The notes under the pieces are model-generated. The model did not search any database, had not been told where the DNA came from, and saw only the letters and a program-made list of their open reading frames with translations. A stretch of 64,000 nucleotides of DNA, from NCBI GenBank assembly GCA_902479075.1, contig CABSNK010000007.1, forward strand, positions 25,389 through 89,388. The letters run 5' to 3'. Positions 1 through 8,983 of this stretch are shown here, piece after piece. The stretch is from an uncultured Collinsella sp. Its GTDB lineage: Bacteria; Actinomycetota; Coriobacteriia; Coriobacteriales; Coriobacteriaceae. A program made the position numbers and the translations under genes. Each line of letters opens with the position of its first letter. Position 1 is the stretch's first letter.

Positions 1-28
1 ACGGTTAGGTACTGTACTATAGCGGTTT

Positions 29-598
29 TTAATCGATAGTGCCGATGCGGTTGAGCGGCCAGTAGCGCACAAGCGCCACGGCGATCAAATCAGAGCGATC
101 GACGGGACCAAAGTAGCGTGAGTCGGCAGAGTTTTCGCGGTTGTCGCCCATCACCCACACGCACCCGTCGGGAACGGTGTAGGGATAGCTTACCTGAGCG
201 CCGGGAGCCTGGACCGAAAGCGGCCAGCTCATGCCGGTCGTGTAGCCCTCGTCGAGCGCCTGGCCGTCAACGACCACCTTGCCATCCTGGAGGTCGACCG
301 TCTGGCCGGCCATGGCAATAACACGCTTGACGAGAACATCGTGCTCGGAGGTGCCATCGGGGTTGTGGAACACCACGATATCGCCTTGGCTGACAGGCTG
401 GCCGAGCTCAAGGCTCACCTTTTGCGCCAGGATCTGGTCGCCGATCTCAATCGTGGACTCCATGGAGCCGGTGGGCACCACAAAGGGTTCGACCACAAAC
501 GAGCGAATCAGGAAGGTGGCGACCAGTGCGATCGCGACGACCACGATCCACTCAAACGCACCCTTTAGCACGGAATGCTGCGATGGAACCATTCTCAC
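29..598 (-). CDS. lepB: Signal peptidase I
   Basis: Membrane-anchored type I signal peptidase (S26) that cleaves signal peptides of exported proteins. One N-terminal membrane segment (about residues 15-35) is followed by the catalytic serine box PTGSMEST (Ser45), the general-base lysine in VLVKRVIA (Lys91) and the conserved MGDNRENSADSR box. At 189 aa it is a compact but complete enzyme of Gram-positive type. Its start overlaps the trmD stop by 4 nt, so it is the last visible gene of an rpsP-khpA-rimM-trmD-lepB unit. The link to ribosome and tRNA maturation genes is positional only. Confidence 0.95.
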   Translation of the reverse strand: MRMVPSQHSVLKGAFEWIVVVAIALVATFLIRSFVVEPFVVPTGSMESTIEIGDQILAQKVSLELGQPVSQGDIVVFHNPDGTSEHDVLVKRVIAMAGQTVDLQDGKVVVDGQALDEGYTTGMSWPLSVQAPGAQVSYPYTVPDGCVWVMGDNRENSADSRYFGPVDRSDLIAVALVRYWPLNRIGTID

Positions 599-1353
599 TC
601 CTTGCTCGGCGAATACGATGCGTCCAGGATGTCCTGCGCGTATGCGCGCTCCTCGGGCGTAAGCCGCGCCGTCTCGATCAGGTCGGGACGCCAGCGGCAG
701 GTGCGCTCGATGGCATTCTTACGGCGCCAGGCGTCAACCTTGGCATGGTCACCGCTCACGAGCACCGGCGGCACGCCCTCGCCGTTGAACTCGGCGGGAC
801 GGGTGTACTGCGCGTACTCGAGCAGGCCACCGTCCTCGGCAGTCGAGAACGACTCATCGACGTTGCTCATCTCGTCGCCAAGGGCGCCGGGAATCAAGCG
901 CACGACGGCATCGGCAACGACCATAGCGGGAAGCTCGCCGCCCGTGAGCACGTAGTCGCCGATCGACAGGCGCTCGTCGGCATACGCATACGCGCGCTCG
1001 TCGACGCCCTCGTAGCGGCTGCAGACAAACAGCAGACGCTCGCTTTTGAGCAAGCGCTCGGCCACATGCTGCGTAAAGGGTTCGCCGCAGGGCGTAAAGA
1101 ACACCACGGTGGGCTTGGGACCCTCGGAGCTAATAGCCTCGATGGCCTCGGCGATGGGCTCGACCTTCATGAGCATGCCCTGCCCGCCGCCATACGGCTC
1201 GTCATCGACGGTACGATGGCGGTCGTGCGTCCAGTCACGCAGGTTATAGGCCTTAAAATCAAAAAGGCCGGCCTTGCGGGCGCGGCCCAAGATCGATGTG
1301 GACATGACGGGCTCAAACATCTCGGGAAAGACCGAAAGGGTCTCGATCAGCAT
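595..1353 (-). CDS. trmD: tRNA (guanine-N1-)-methyltransferase TrmD
   Basis: SAM-dependent SPOUT methyltransferase that makes m1G37 in tRNAs and prevents frameshifting. The 252-aa protein shows the family N-terminus (LIETLSVFPEMFEPVMSTSI), the YNLRDWT and DDEPYGGGQGM segments and the trefoil-knot SAM region (RYEGVDERAYAY, SIGDYVLTGGELPAMVV). It lies 10 nt after rimM and overlaps lepB by 4 nt. The order rpsP-khpA-rimM-trmD is widely conserved in bacteria, which supports the call. Confidence 0.96.
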   Translation of the reverse strand: MLIETLSVFPEMFEPVMSTSILGRARKAGLFDFKAYNLRDWTHDRHRTVDDEPYGGGQGMLMKVEPIAEAIEAISSEGPKPTVVFFTPCGEPFTQHVAERLLKSERLLFVCSRYEGVDERAYAYADERLSIGDYVLTGGELPAMVVADAVVRLIPGALGDEMSNVDESFSTAEDGGLLEYAQYTRPAEFNGEGVPPVLVSGDHAKVDAWRRKNAIERTCRWRPDLIETARLTPEERAYAQDILDASYSPSKE

Positions 1354-1363
1354 GTTGTCCTCC

Positions 1364-1885
1364 CTACTTGTCCATATCGATCAAACCGTCCATAACGTGG
1401 ACGGAAATTGTCCCCTGATCGGGAAGATCGAGCACAACCTGCTCGATCACGGGAATCAGCACCTCGCCGTACCGATCGCCCTCGACAACCCAAACATCGT
1501 TGGCGGGCGTCGACATGATCTCGACAATTATGCCGAGCGAGCCAAAGCGCTCGTCGACCACCTCGCGACCCATCAAGTCGGTATAGGCGGCGTCGAGCGA
1601 ATCGAGCTCAAAGTCGTCACGATTTGCCAGCACGTAGCATCCCGTGATGCCCTCGGCGGCCGTCAAGTCGTCAATGCCCTCAAACGAGACCAGATCGCCA
1701 TCGCCCGTATCGGTGACGGATACGACCGTGCAAAAACGGTCGCGCTTGAGCGCCGGCGGCGTCAAGGCGACGCGCATACCCGGCGTCAATACAGAAGGAA
1801 GCCCCCGCAGCGGCTGCGCGAGGACCTCCCCCTTCCTTCCGTGCGGCTTGACCACACGGGCGATGTTTTTGTACTGGGACCTCAA
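1364..1885 (-). CDS. rimM: 16S rRNA processing protein RimM
   Basis: 30S maturation factor that binds S19 and helps fold the 16S head domain. The 173-aa protein has an N-terminal RimM barrel (IARVVKPHGRKGEVLAQPL) and a C-terminal PRC-barrel-like half (DLMGREVVDERFGSLGIIVEI and DLPDQGTISVHVMDGL). It starts 4 nt after the KH protein and is followed 10 nt later by trmD. Length and position match the family. Confidence 0.93.
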   Translation of the reverse strand: MRSQYKNIARVVKPHGRKGEVLAQPLRGLPSVLTPGMRVALTPPALKRDRFCTVVSVTDTGDGDLVSFEGIDDLTAAEGITGCYVLANRDDFELDSLDAAYTDLMGREVVDERFGSLGIIVEIMSTPANDVWVVEGDRYGEVLIPVIEQVVLDLPDQGTISVHVMDGLIDMDK

Positions 1886-1889
1886 AGTC

Positions 1890-2174
1890 CTAGCCCAGAA
1901 CCTCTACCTCGACTGCAGTGTCGAGGCGAGCGGCCAGTGCACGGGCGAGCGTGCGAATGGCCTTGATGGTACGGCCACGACGGCCGATGACCTTAGCGAC
2001 GTCATCCTCGGCAACAGAAACCTCAATCGTGGAGGCGTCGTCACCATCGATGACCTCGAGGCTCACGGAATCCGGGTCGTCGACGATCTGAACAACGAGA
2101 TATTCGACGAGATCGGCGATGCGATCTGAGAGCATTGCCTCACCCTCGAGCTGTGCAGCGTCAACCTCAGGCAC
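1890..2174 (-). CDS. khpA: KH-domain RNA-binding protein (KhpA/YlqC family)
   Basis: Small single-KH RNA-binding protein. The signature is VAKVIGRRGRTIKAIRTLARA, whose GRRG loop binds RNA. The open frame gives 94 aa; family members are usually about 75-80 aa and begin near the motif MLSDRIADLVEYL, so translation may start at the internal ATG 13 codons in (about 2135). It sits between rpsP and rimM, its usual place. In Firmicutes the homologue partners with KhpB/Jag in cell elongation; that role is inferred from family knowledge. Confidence 0.88.
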   Translation of the reverse strand: MPEVDAAQLEGEAMLSDRIADLVEYLVVQIVDDPDSVSLEVIDGDDASTIEVSVAEDDVAKVIGRRGRTIKAIRTLARALAARLDTAVEVEVLG

Positions 2175-2177
2175 GAT

Positions 2178-2519
2178 TTACTCCTCGGCGCCCTCAGCGG
2201 CCTCAGCGGCAGCCTTAGCGGCCTCGGCCTCTTTGGCGAGCTGCTTCTTGGACTTCTTGACGACGGTCTCGGTCTTCTCGCCCTCGTTGGCGGCCTTGAC
2301 CAGAGCAGCGACAGCGTCGGTGAGCTGAGCGCCCTTGGACTGCCAGTCAGCGATCTTCTCGAGGTCGAGGTTGATGGTCTTGGGGGCGGTCATCGGGTTG
2401 TAGCGGCCAACCTCCTCGATGATACGACCGTCACGCGGGGCGCGGGAATCGGCGACGACGACACGGTAGTACGGACGCTTCTTAGCGCCGTGACGAGCAA
2501 GGCGAATCTTGACTGCCAA
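2178..2519 (-). CDS. rpsP: 30S ribosomal protein S16, TTG start
   Basis: Ribosomal protein S16. The frame extends upstream to an ATG at 2555, but the conserved N-terminus ([30 protein letters not shown]) is immediately preceded by a TTG at 2519, with GGAGGAG five bases upstream. TTG is therefore chosen as the start, giving 113 aa. The C-terminus carries an unusual Ala/Glu/Lys-rich tail ([19 protein letters not shown]) beyond the globular S16 fold; low-complexity tails recur in this window's ribosomal proteins (also L21). First gene of the khpA-rimM-trmD-lepB unit. Confidence 0.95.
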   Translation of the reverse strand: MAVKIRLARHGAKKRPYYRVVVADSRAPRDGRIIEEVGRYNPMTAPKTINLDLEKIADWQSKGAQLTDAVAALVKAANEGEKTETVVKKSKKQLAKEAEAAKAAAEAAEGAEE

Positions 2520-2575
2520 AGGAAACTCCTCCAACCAAGCAGCTTTAGGCTGCAACTACAAACAAACAGTTGAAC

Positions 2576-2604
2576 ATAATACGCCATCGACGCGGGCAGG
2601 TGAA
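2576..2604 (-). promoter_or_regulatory. Candidate promoter of the rpsP operon
   Basis: Read leftward, a -35 like TTCACC (2599-2604) and a -10 TATTAT (2576-2581) are separated by 17 bp, about 57 bases upstream of the rpsP TTG. A short inverted repeat (GCAGC/GCTGC) lies in the leader before the ribosome-binding site; its role is unknown. Confidence 0.55.
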
Positions 2605-2708
2605 GTCCGTGAGACCAACTTCTTCGGTGTAGTCGAAGGCAAATCCATATCTTAGACAAGAATTCGCGATTTGCAAGCACATCCACGCACCCCACATGAG
2701 CTGCGCGG

Positions 2709-2714
2709 TATACT
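2709..2714 (+). promoter_or_regulatory. -10 element, probable leaderless dinB promoter
   Basis: TATACT lies with its last base 6 nt before the dinB ATG (2721), so transcription should begin at or next to the start codon. No Shine-Dalgarno sequence precedes the ATG. This layout is typical of actinobacterial leaderless transcripts. No convincing -35 is seen. Confidence 0.5.
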
Positions 2715-2720
2715 CATGCC

Positions 2721-3974
2721 ATGAAAAGACGCGAACATACATACGGTTATGAAGATGCTGCGGGCGTCACGCCGCCGCCCTGGACGGGACCGGCGGTGGG
2801 CCTCATGGATCTCGATGCGTTTTTTGCGAGCGTGGAGATGCTCGATCATCCCGAGTGGCGCGGCAAGCCGCTCATCGTGGGCGGCGATGCCGATTCCCGC
2901 GGCGTCGTGTCCACCTGCTCATACGAGGCACGTCGCTTTGGCGTGCACTCTGCCATGCCCTCGGCCGAGGCACGGCGCCTCTGTCCGCAGGCCATTTGGA
3001 CGCATGGGCATTTCGATCGCTACCACGAGGTCAGCGCTCAGGTCATGGCGATTCTCGCCGACGAGACCCCGCGCGTTGAGCGCGTATCCATCGACGAGGC
3101 CTTTATCGACATCACGCCAGGTCGCTTTGCACCCGAGGACCCGCTGCTGGTTGCACGGCGCATCAGTGATCGTGTGGCGGCGCTGGGGGTGACCTGCTCC
3201 ATTGGCGTGGGCTGTAACAAGACGGTCGCAAAGATCGCAAGCGAGCGGGACAAGCCATTTGGGCTGACCATCGTGCGCCCTGGAACCGAGCAGCGCTTTT
3301 TGGCAGCGCTGCCGGTATCTGCCATGAGCGGCATCGGGCGCTCGGCAGAAGAGCGACTGCGCCGCATGCGCATCTACACGCTCGGCGAGCTATCCCGCGC
3401 ACCGAAATCCACCTTGGCCTCTATTTTTGGCATCAACGGCGAACGCATGCGCCAGCGTGCGCTGGGACTCGAACTCTCCGAAGTCACGAGCCTCGATGAA
3501 GAGCGCGAGGTCAAGTCGGTCAGCAATGAACGCACCTTTGCGAAAGATTTAACTGAGCGTGGGGACATCGAAGCGGCGATTGCGCTATTGGGAGAGTCAG
3601 TGGGACGCCGTCTGCGCCGTCAGGGACTAACGGGCGCCACGGTGACGCTCAAACTCAAGTATTCGTATGGAAGCGGTCGCTCGGCACAGCGCCGGCTGCC
3701 CCATCCGACCGACGATGAGAACATCTTCGTGGCAGTGGCGCTCGAACTGCTCGACAACATCTGGCAGGAAGGGATGCATGTGCGCCTGGCGGGCGTCGGC
3801 ATGAGCGACTTCGACCATCAGGGCGGTATCCAGACCGACCTGTTCTGCGAAATCGACGACCGCGGAGCCCAATCCAGCGACCGTCGCGACCTCTCGGTCG
3901 CCATCGACGCCGTCCGAGACAAGTTCGGCGACACCGCTCTCTCCTTCGGCCGCCAATCCCGCTTCAACGATTAG
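2721..3974 (+). CDS. dinB: DNA polymerase IV (Y-family)
   Basis: Error-prone translesion polymerase. The palm motifs are intact: LMDLDAFFASVE (metal-binding Asp30) and RVSIDEAFID (Asp125/Glu126). A helix-hairpin-helix follows (VSAMSGIGRSAEERLRRM) and then the little-finger domain (KSVSNERTFAKDLT). At 417 aa it is full length for DinB/DinP. Its N-terminus carries about 24 residues before the first motif, with no visible ribosome-binding site. It is the only plus-strand gene in this part of the window. No clear LexA box was found upstream, so SOS control is not supported here. Confidence 0.95.
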   Translation: MKRREHTYGYEDAAGVTPPPWTGPAVGLMDLDAFFASVEMLDHPEWRGKPLIVGGDADSRGVVSTCSYEARRFGVHSAMPSAEARRLCPQAIWTHGHFDRYHEVSAQVMAILADETPRVERVSIDEAFIDITPGRFAPEDPLLVARRISDRVAALGVTCSIGVGCNKTVAKIASERDKPFGLTIVRPGTEQRFLAALPVSAMSGIGRSAEERLRRMRIYTLGELSRAPKSTLASIFGINGERMRQRALGLELSEVTSLDEEREVKSVSNERTFAKDLTERGDIEAAIALLGESVGRRLRRQGLTGATVTLKLKYSYGSGRSAQRRLPHPTDDENIFVAVALELLDNIWQEGMHVRLAGVGMSDFDHQGGIQTDLFCEIDDRGAQSSDRRDLSVAIDAVRDKFGDTALSFGRQSRFND

Positions 3975-3983
3975 TCCCTATGG

Positions 3984-4025
3984 CAAAAAGAAAACCGGGC
4001 AGCTGCAAGTAGTGCAACTGCCCGG
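3984..4025 (-). terminator. Intrinsic terminator of the rsfS-side operon
   Basis: Inverted arms CCGGGCAG (3995-4002) and CTGCCCGG (4018-4025), extended inside by TGCA/TGCA. In the leftward direction they are followed by a T-rich run (TTTTCTTTTTG, 3984-3994). The element lies between the convergent dinB and rsfS and has a U-tract only for leftward transcription. Confidence 0.8.
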
Positions 4026-4070
4026 CATACGGCAGAGGGTAGCTAAAAAAGCCCCGTCCCAAATGAGCTA

Positions 4071-4526
4071 CTAGAGGAGGTCGAGGGGAAGCTGGGGGGC
4101 GTCGCCCCAGAGCTTTTCGAGGCGGTAGAACTCGCGCGCCTCGGGAGTGAAGACGTGGACGACAACCGAACCGTAGTCCATGAGCATCCAGGTCTTCTGC
4201 TCGCGGCCCTCGATGGAAAACGGGTGCTCGCCGCAAGCCTCGGCGACCTTCTCCTCAATCTCGTCGACAATCGAATCGACCTGGCGGTTGTTGGTGCCGG
4301 TAGCGAGAACAAAGTAGTCGCACACATCAGAAAGCTCAGTCAGGTCGAGCACCTGAACGTCCTCGCCTTTCTTGTCGTAGGCGGCCTGCGCGGCGGCGCG
4401 GGCGACATCCTCGGCGGCGACACCGCTCGCGGACAGCGAGGCGGCAGTGCGGTCGGACGTGGCAGCGAAACTCTTGTGCTCCACACCTTCAAGAATCTGC
4501 TCGTCGGTCATGGTCTCGTCGGCCAT
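4071..4526 (-). CDS. rsfS: Ribosomal silencing factor RsfS
   Basis: RsfS/Iojap-family protein that binds L14 and blocks subunit joining under starvation. The core runs from about residue 36 (EDVARAAAQAAYDKKGEDVQVLDLTELS) through CDYFVLATGTNNRQVDSI to the conserved end GREQKTWMLMDYGSVVVHVFTPEAREFYRLEKLWGDA. The first 35 or so residues are an acidic extension without family similarity, but the ATG at 4526 has a good GAGG site. It lies 27 nt after yqeK and ends the obgE-nadD-yqeK-rsfS unit, an arrangement common in Gram-positives. Confidence 0.93.
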   Translation of the reverse strand: MADETMTDEQILEGVEHKSFAATSDRTAASLSASGVAAEDVARAAAQAAYDKKGEDVQVLDLTELSDVCDYFVLATGTNNRQVDSIVDEIEEKVAEACGEHPFSIEGREQKTWMLMDYGSVVVHVFTPEAREFYRLEKLWGDAPQLPLDLL

Positions 4527-4553
4527 GGAATACCTCTTTCTAGACAGCCCGAG

Positions 4554-5162
4554 CTAGCGCAGCTGGGCGTAATGGTTGTAAATCGTAATAGCCGTGGGAT
4601 AAAGATAACGCCCGGTCTGGATCACATAGACCAGACCCTGCGCAAAACAGGAGAAGAACAACTCGTCGAGCGAGGACTTCCCCACCATCTTGCGCAGCGC
4701 ATGGGCATAATCACCGTGGCGGTTGGGTTCGATGGCATCGGCCACAAAGACCACCATATCGAGCGGCGTCATGTCGCAAGCGCCCACGGTGTGACGGTCG
4801 ACAGCCTGAAAGACCGCCGGCGACAGCTCGGGAAAAAGCTGCGGAAGCTCATAGGCGGCAACCGGGCCATGCAAAAGCGGCGTCGCGGCAGACGGAGAGC
4901 CGGCAATCTTAATGCCGTAATGCAGAGCGCGCGTGACCAGCTCGTCGTCGGAGAGCACCTTGTCCCAGTCATGGATCAGGCCAGCGGCAGCGGCATCAAA
5001 GCGGTTGACACCGTACACCTCGGCTAGGTGCAACGCAGTCTCGGCAACCCCGAGCGAATGCACGTAGCGCTTACGCTTATCCTTCATGCGCACATCGAGC
5101 AACTCGTGGATGCGCGTCAAGAGCGCGCGCTCGTCGCCCTCAAACTGATCTTCTACCGACAA
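4554..5162 (-). CDS. yqeK: HD-domain nucleotide hydrolase YqeK
   Basis: HD-superfamily phosphohydrolase of the YqeK family, whose characterised members hydrolyse diadenosine tetraphosphate symmetrically. Metal-binding motifs are visible: RYVHSLGVAETA, AGLIHDWDK (the HD pair), LLHGPVAAYE and DRHTVGACDM. Length (202 aa) is normal. Translation probably starts at a TTG preceded by GGGGGAG. It sits between nadD (12 nt upstream) and rsfS, its usual neighbours in Firmicutes and Actinobacteria. Confidence 0.9.
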   Translation of the reverse strand: MSVEDQFEGDERALLTRIHELLDVRMKDKRKRYVHSLGVAETALHLAEVYGVNRFDAAAAGLIHDWDKVLSDDELVTRALHYGIKIAGSPSAATPLLHGPVAAYELPQLFPELSPAVFQAVDRHTVGACDMTPLDMVVFVADAIEPNRHGDYAHALRKMVGKSSLDELFFSCFAQGLVYVIQTGRYLYPTAITIYNHYAQLR

Positions 5163-5174
5163 CGTTCTCCCCCA

Positions 5175-5852
5175 TCAATCAAAATCGTCTTGCCCAAGAT
5201 CGGCATACAGGCCGCGTTTCCGGATATAGCCGAGCACGGACTCGCTCGTAAGATAGCGCACGCTCATGCCGCGAGCAACCCGCTTGCGAATGTTGGTCGA
5301 GCTAATCGCCAGCGCCGGAATCTGAATATAGCGCACGTCGAATGGCAGCCCCGATTCCTTAATCCGCGCCCGGGCCGTATCGATGTCAAAGCCGGGACGT
5401 GTCGCAGCAATGAAGGTCGCCAGTTCGGCAATCTCATTAGTATTGTGCCAGGTCACAATATCGATAATCGCATCGGCGCCCGTAATAAAGTAAAGCTTCA
5501 CCTGTGGCGGGTAAAACTCGCGAAGGGCACGCAGCGTATCGGCTGTGTAGGTGACACCGGCACGATCGATCTCAAAGCGGCTTGCCAAAAAGGCCGGGTT
5601 CGCCGCTGTCGCGAGGACCGTCATGGCATAACGGTCCTCGGCCGGCGTCACCGGTTTGTCGAGTTTAAAGGCAGGCGAGCCCGCCGGCATAAAGAGCACG
5701 GCGTCCAAGTCGAGGGACTCACGTGCCTGCTCGGCGGTCACCAGGTGACCGTAATGGATGGGGTCAAAGGTACCGCCCATAATGCCGAGCCTAAACTCCT
5801 GCCCGTCCTCTATGGGAAGCTCGGGCAGACCGATTCCACCGCGCAGCGACAT
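5175..5852 (-). CDS. nadD: Nicotinate-nucleotide adenylyltransferase
   Basis: NAD biosynthesis enzyme that adenylates nicotinate mononucleotide. The nucleotidyltransferase signature GIMGGTFDPIHYGHL (about residues 23-37) and the C-terminal ISSTNIRKRVARG motif are both present. The substrate-loop region (FITGADAIIDIVTWHNTNEIAELATFI) also matches. There are about 20 residues before the fold proper. It follows obgE by 3 nt and precedes yqeK by 12 nt, so the genes are almost certainly co-transcribed. Confidence 0.94.
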   Translation of the reverse strand: MSLRGGIGLPELPIEDGQEFRLGIMGGTFDPIHYGHLVTAEQARESLDLDAVLFMPAGSPAFKLDKPVTPAEDRYAMTVLATAANPAFLASRFEIDRAGVTYTADTLRALREFYPPQVKLYFITGADAIIDIVTWHNTNEIAELATFIAATRPGFDIDTARARIKESGLPFDVRYIQIPALAISSTNIRKRVARGMSVRYLTSESVLGYIRKRGLYADLGQDDFD

Positions 5853-5855
5853 GGC

Positions 5856-7364
<1,509 letters not shown>

Positions 7365-7368
7365 CTAC

Positions 7369-7412
7369 AAAAAAGAGGGAGACCCTTGAATCCTAAAACT
7401 CAAGTGCCTCCC
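7369..7412 (-). terminator. Terminator between rpmA and obgE
   Basis: Arms 7377-7389 and 7400-7412 pair at 11 of 13 positions. Leftward they are followed by a run of six Ts (7369-7374 read as As on the plus strand). This lies just after the rpmA stop, between rpmA and obgE. Confidence 0.7.
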
Positions 7413-7437
7413 ACATATGTGCTCTATGAAGGGTGAA

Positions 7438-7695
7438 TTACGCGTTCGCGAGCGGGCGTACGCTGACCCTGTGCTTGATACCCTTGTGGAACTCAACGGT
7501 ACCGTCGACCAGCGCGAACAGCGTGTCGTCCTTGCCACGGCCAACGTTCTCACCCGGGTGGATGTGCGTGCCGTGCTGACGGACGAGAATCGTGCCCGTG
7601 GTTACCGTCTGGCCGGCATAGCGCTTCGTGCCAAGGCGCTGACCGCGGGAGTCACGGCCATTACGGGAGGAACCGAGTCCTTTTTTGTGTGCCAT
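7438..7695 (-). CDS. rpmA: 50S ribosomal protein L27
   Basis: L27, a peptidyl-transferase-centre protein. The sequence [29 protein letters not shown] and the [28 protein letters not shown] core are textbook. It has no Firmicutes-style N-terminal extension that would need Prp cleavage. Length is 85 aa. It follows rplU by 33 nt. Confidence 0.97.
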   Translation of the reverse strand: MAHKKGLGSSRNGRDSRGQRLGTKRYAGQTVTTGTILVRQHGTHIHPGENVGRGKDDTLFALVDGTVEFHKGIKHRVSVRPLANA

Positions 7696-7728
7696 TGTGT
7701 ATACCTACTCTTTCGTTACGAGTGTAAT

Positions 7729-8103
7729 CTACTCGGCGACGGGAGCCTCGGCAACAGCCTCAGCCTCTGCCTTGACAGCCTTCTTGGCGCGGGAGGTAGC
7801 CTGAACCTTCACGATCTTCAGCTTGGTGAGCTGCTGACGATGACCCTTCAGACGACGATAGCGCTTGCGCTTGTGGAACTTGAAGACCAGCTGCTTCTCG
7901 CCCTTGAACTGCTCAACGATCTGAGCGGTAACCTTGGCCTTGGCCAGCTTGTCGGGATCGGTGACGATCTTCTTACCATCGTTGAGGAAGATAACCGGCA
8001 GGGTGATCTTGTCGCCCTCATTGCCCTCGATCTTCTCGACGGTGATGACATCGTCGGTGGCGACCTTGTACTGCTTGCCGCCCGTGTTAACGATTGCGTA
8101 CAT
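7729..8103 (-). CDS. rplU: 50S ribosomal protein L21
   Basis: L21, identified by MYAIVNTGGKQYKVATDDVITVEKIEG and the RRLKGHRQQLTKLKI-type C-terminus. The frame opens at 8124, but the conserved N-terminus begins at the ATG at 8103 with an AGGG site upstream, so that start is used (124 aa). A short Ala/Glu/Val-rich tail follows the fold. rplU-rpmA is the normal pair. Upstream lies the radical-SAM module, a neighbour often seen in Gram-positives. Confidence 0.96.
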   Translation of the reverse strand: MYAIVNTGGKQYKVATDDVITVEKIEGNEGDKITLPVIFLNDGKKIVTDPDKLAKAKVTAQIVEQFKGEKQLVFKFHKRKRYRRLKGHRQQLTKLKIVKVQATSRAKKAVKAEAEAVAEAPVAE

Positions 8104-8170
8104 GTTTACTTGCCCTTCATGCATCAGTTAGTGCAACAGCCGAATATAGTAGCAGGCGATAATACCCCCG

Positions 8171-8983
8171 TCAACGAGTATGTGGAGCAAATCCACAAGT
8201 TCGCACAGGTATGGGGCTGACGAGTCGGCCCTCGTCGTCCTCGCATGCTTGATTCTGACGCTCGACATCGTAGGAGCAGATGGTCACGAGGTCTTGCATA
8301 CCGGTGGAAACGATAGGTGCATCGACGCCCGGGGTCAAGCCCTGCAACAAAACATCAGCGGCAGAAAGCAAAATTTCCGGACGCATGGACCCCTCGTTGT
8401 CGGCATGGGTGTCGAGCATGAGCACCAGATGGTCCGGACGCTCCCCCGCCTTAAGCTCATAGCCCACGAGCGTGTGGTCAAGGTCTAGGCGTTTGCTCTT
8501 CTTACCACGCGCGTAGTCGATGCCGTGGACCGCGCGCAGCGTATCGATAGCACGACGCACCTCGTCGGCGCTCACGGGAGCCTCGGGGTCCAGATGCAAG
8601 TCGATGCGGTACGACAGACGCGTAAGCTGAGCCGTCAGCGCCGGCGTGCGCACGTCGATGTAGGCGGCCTCGATAGGCGCCAAATCGGCAGGGGACGCCG
8701 CGACCAGGCGCTCAAACGCCTCATCGAGTGCGACGAACTCGGTCATAAACAGGTCATACCACTCGCAGGACGACGACGTGCCCACCGGCAGCGCCGACGA
8801 AAAGCCCACGCGCATGTGCGGAGAGAAGCCCTGCGTCACGGCGTAGGGCAGCCCCGCGCGACGCACGATGCGCTCAATGGTATGAATCACTTCGAGATGG
8901 CCCAGGTACTTAAGACGGTCGCGCTTGCCATAGCGAACGCGAAGCCTAAAGAGCGTGGAGTTGTCGGTCAAGCGCTCACTCAT
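8171..8983 (-). CDS. Radical-SAM-linked DUF2344 protein (TIGR03936 type)
   Basis: Member of the family found fused to or next to TIGR03960-type radical SAM proteins. The N-terminus (LFRLRVRYGKRDRLKYLGHLEVIHTIERIVRRAGLPYAVTQGFSPHMRVGFSSALPVGTSS) is characteristic. No catalytic motif is evident and the biochemical function is unknown. It overlaps the radical SAM gene by 4 nt and precedes rplU. Family context suggests RNA or ribosome modification; that is inference only. Confidence 0.82.
   Translation of the reverse strand: MSERLTDNSTLFRLRVRYGKRDRLKYLGHLEVIHTIERIVRRAGLPYAVTQGFSPHMRVGFSSALPVGTSSSCEWYDLFMTEFVALDEAFERLVAASPADLAPIEAAYIDVRTPALTAQLTRLSYRIDLHLDPEAPVSADEVRRAIDTLRAVHGIDYARGKKSKRLDLDHTLVGYELKAGERPDHLVLMLDTHADNEGSMRPEILLSAADVLLQGLTPGVDAPIVSTGMQDLVTICSYDVERQNQACEDDEGRLVSPIPVRTCGFAPHTR

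Noticed and set aside
2731..2750. CGAACATACATACGGTTATG as a LexA box for dinB
   Set aside because: The half-sites are at the wrong spacing and lie within the coding region.
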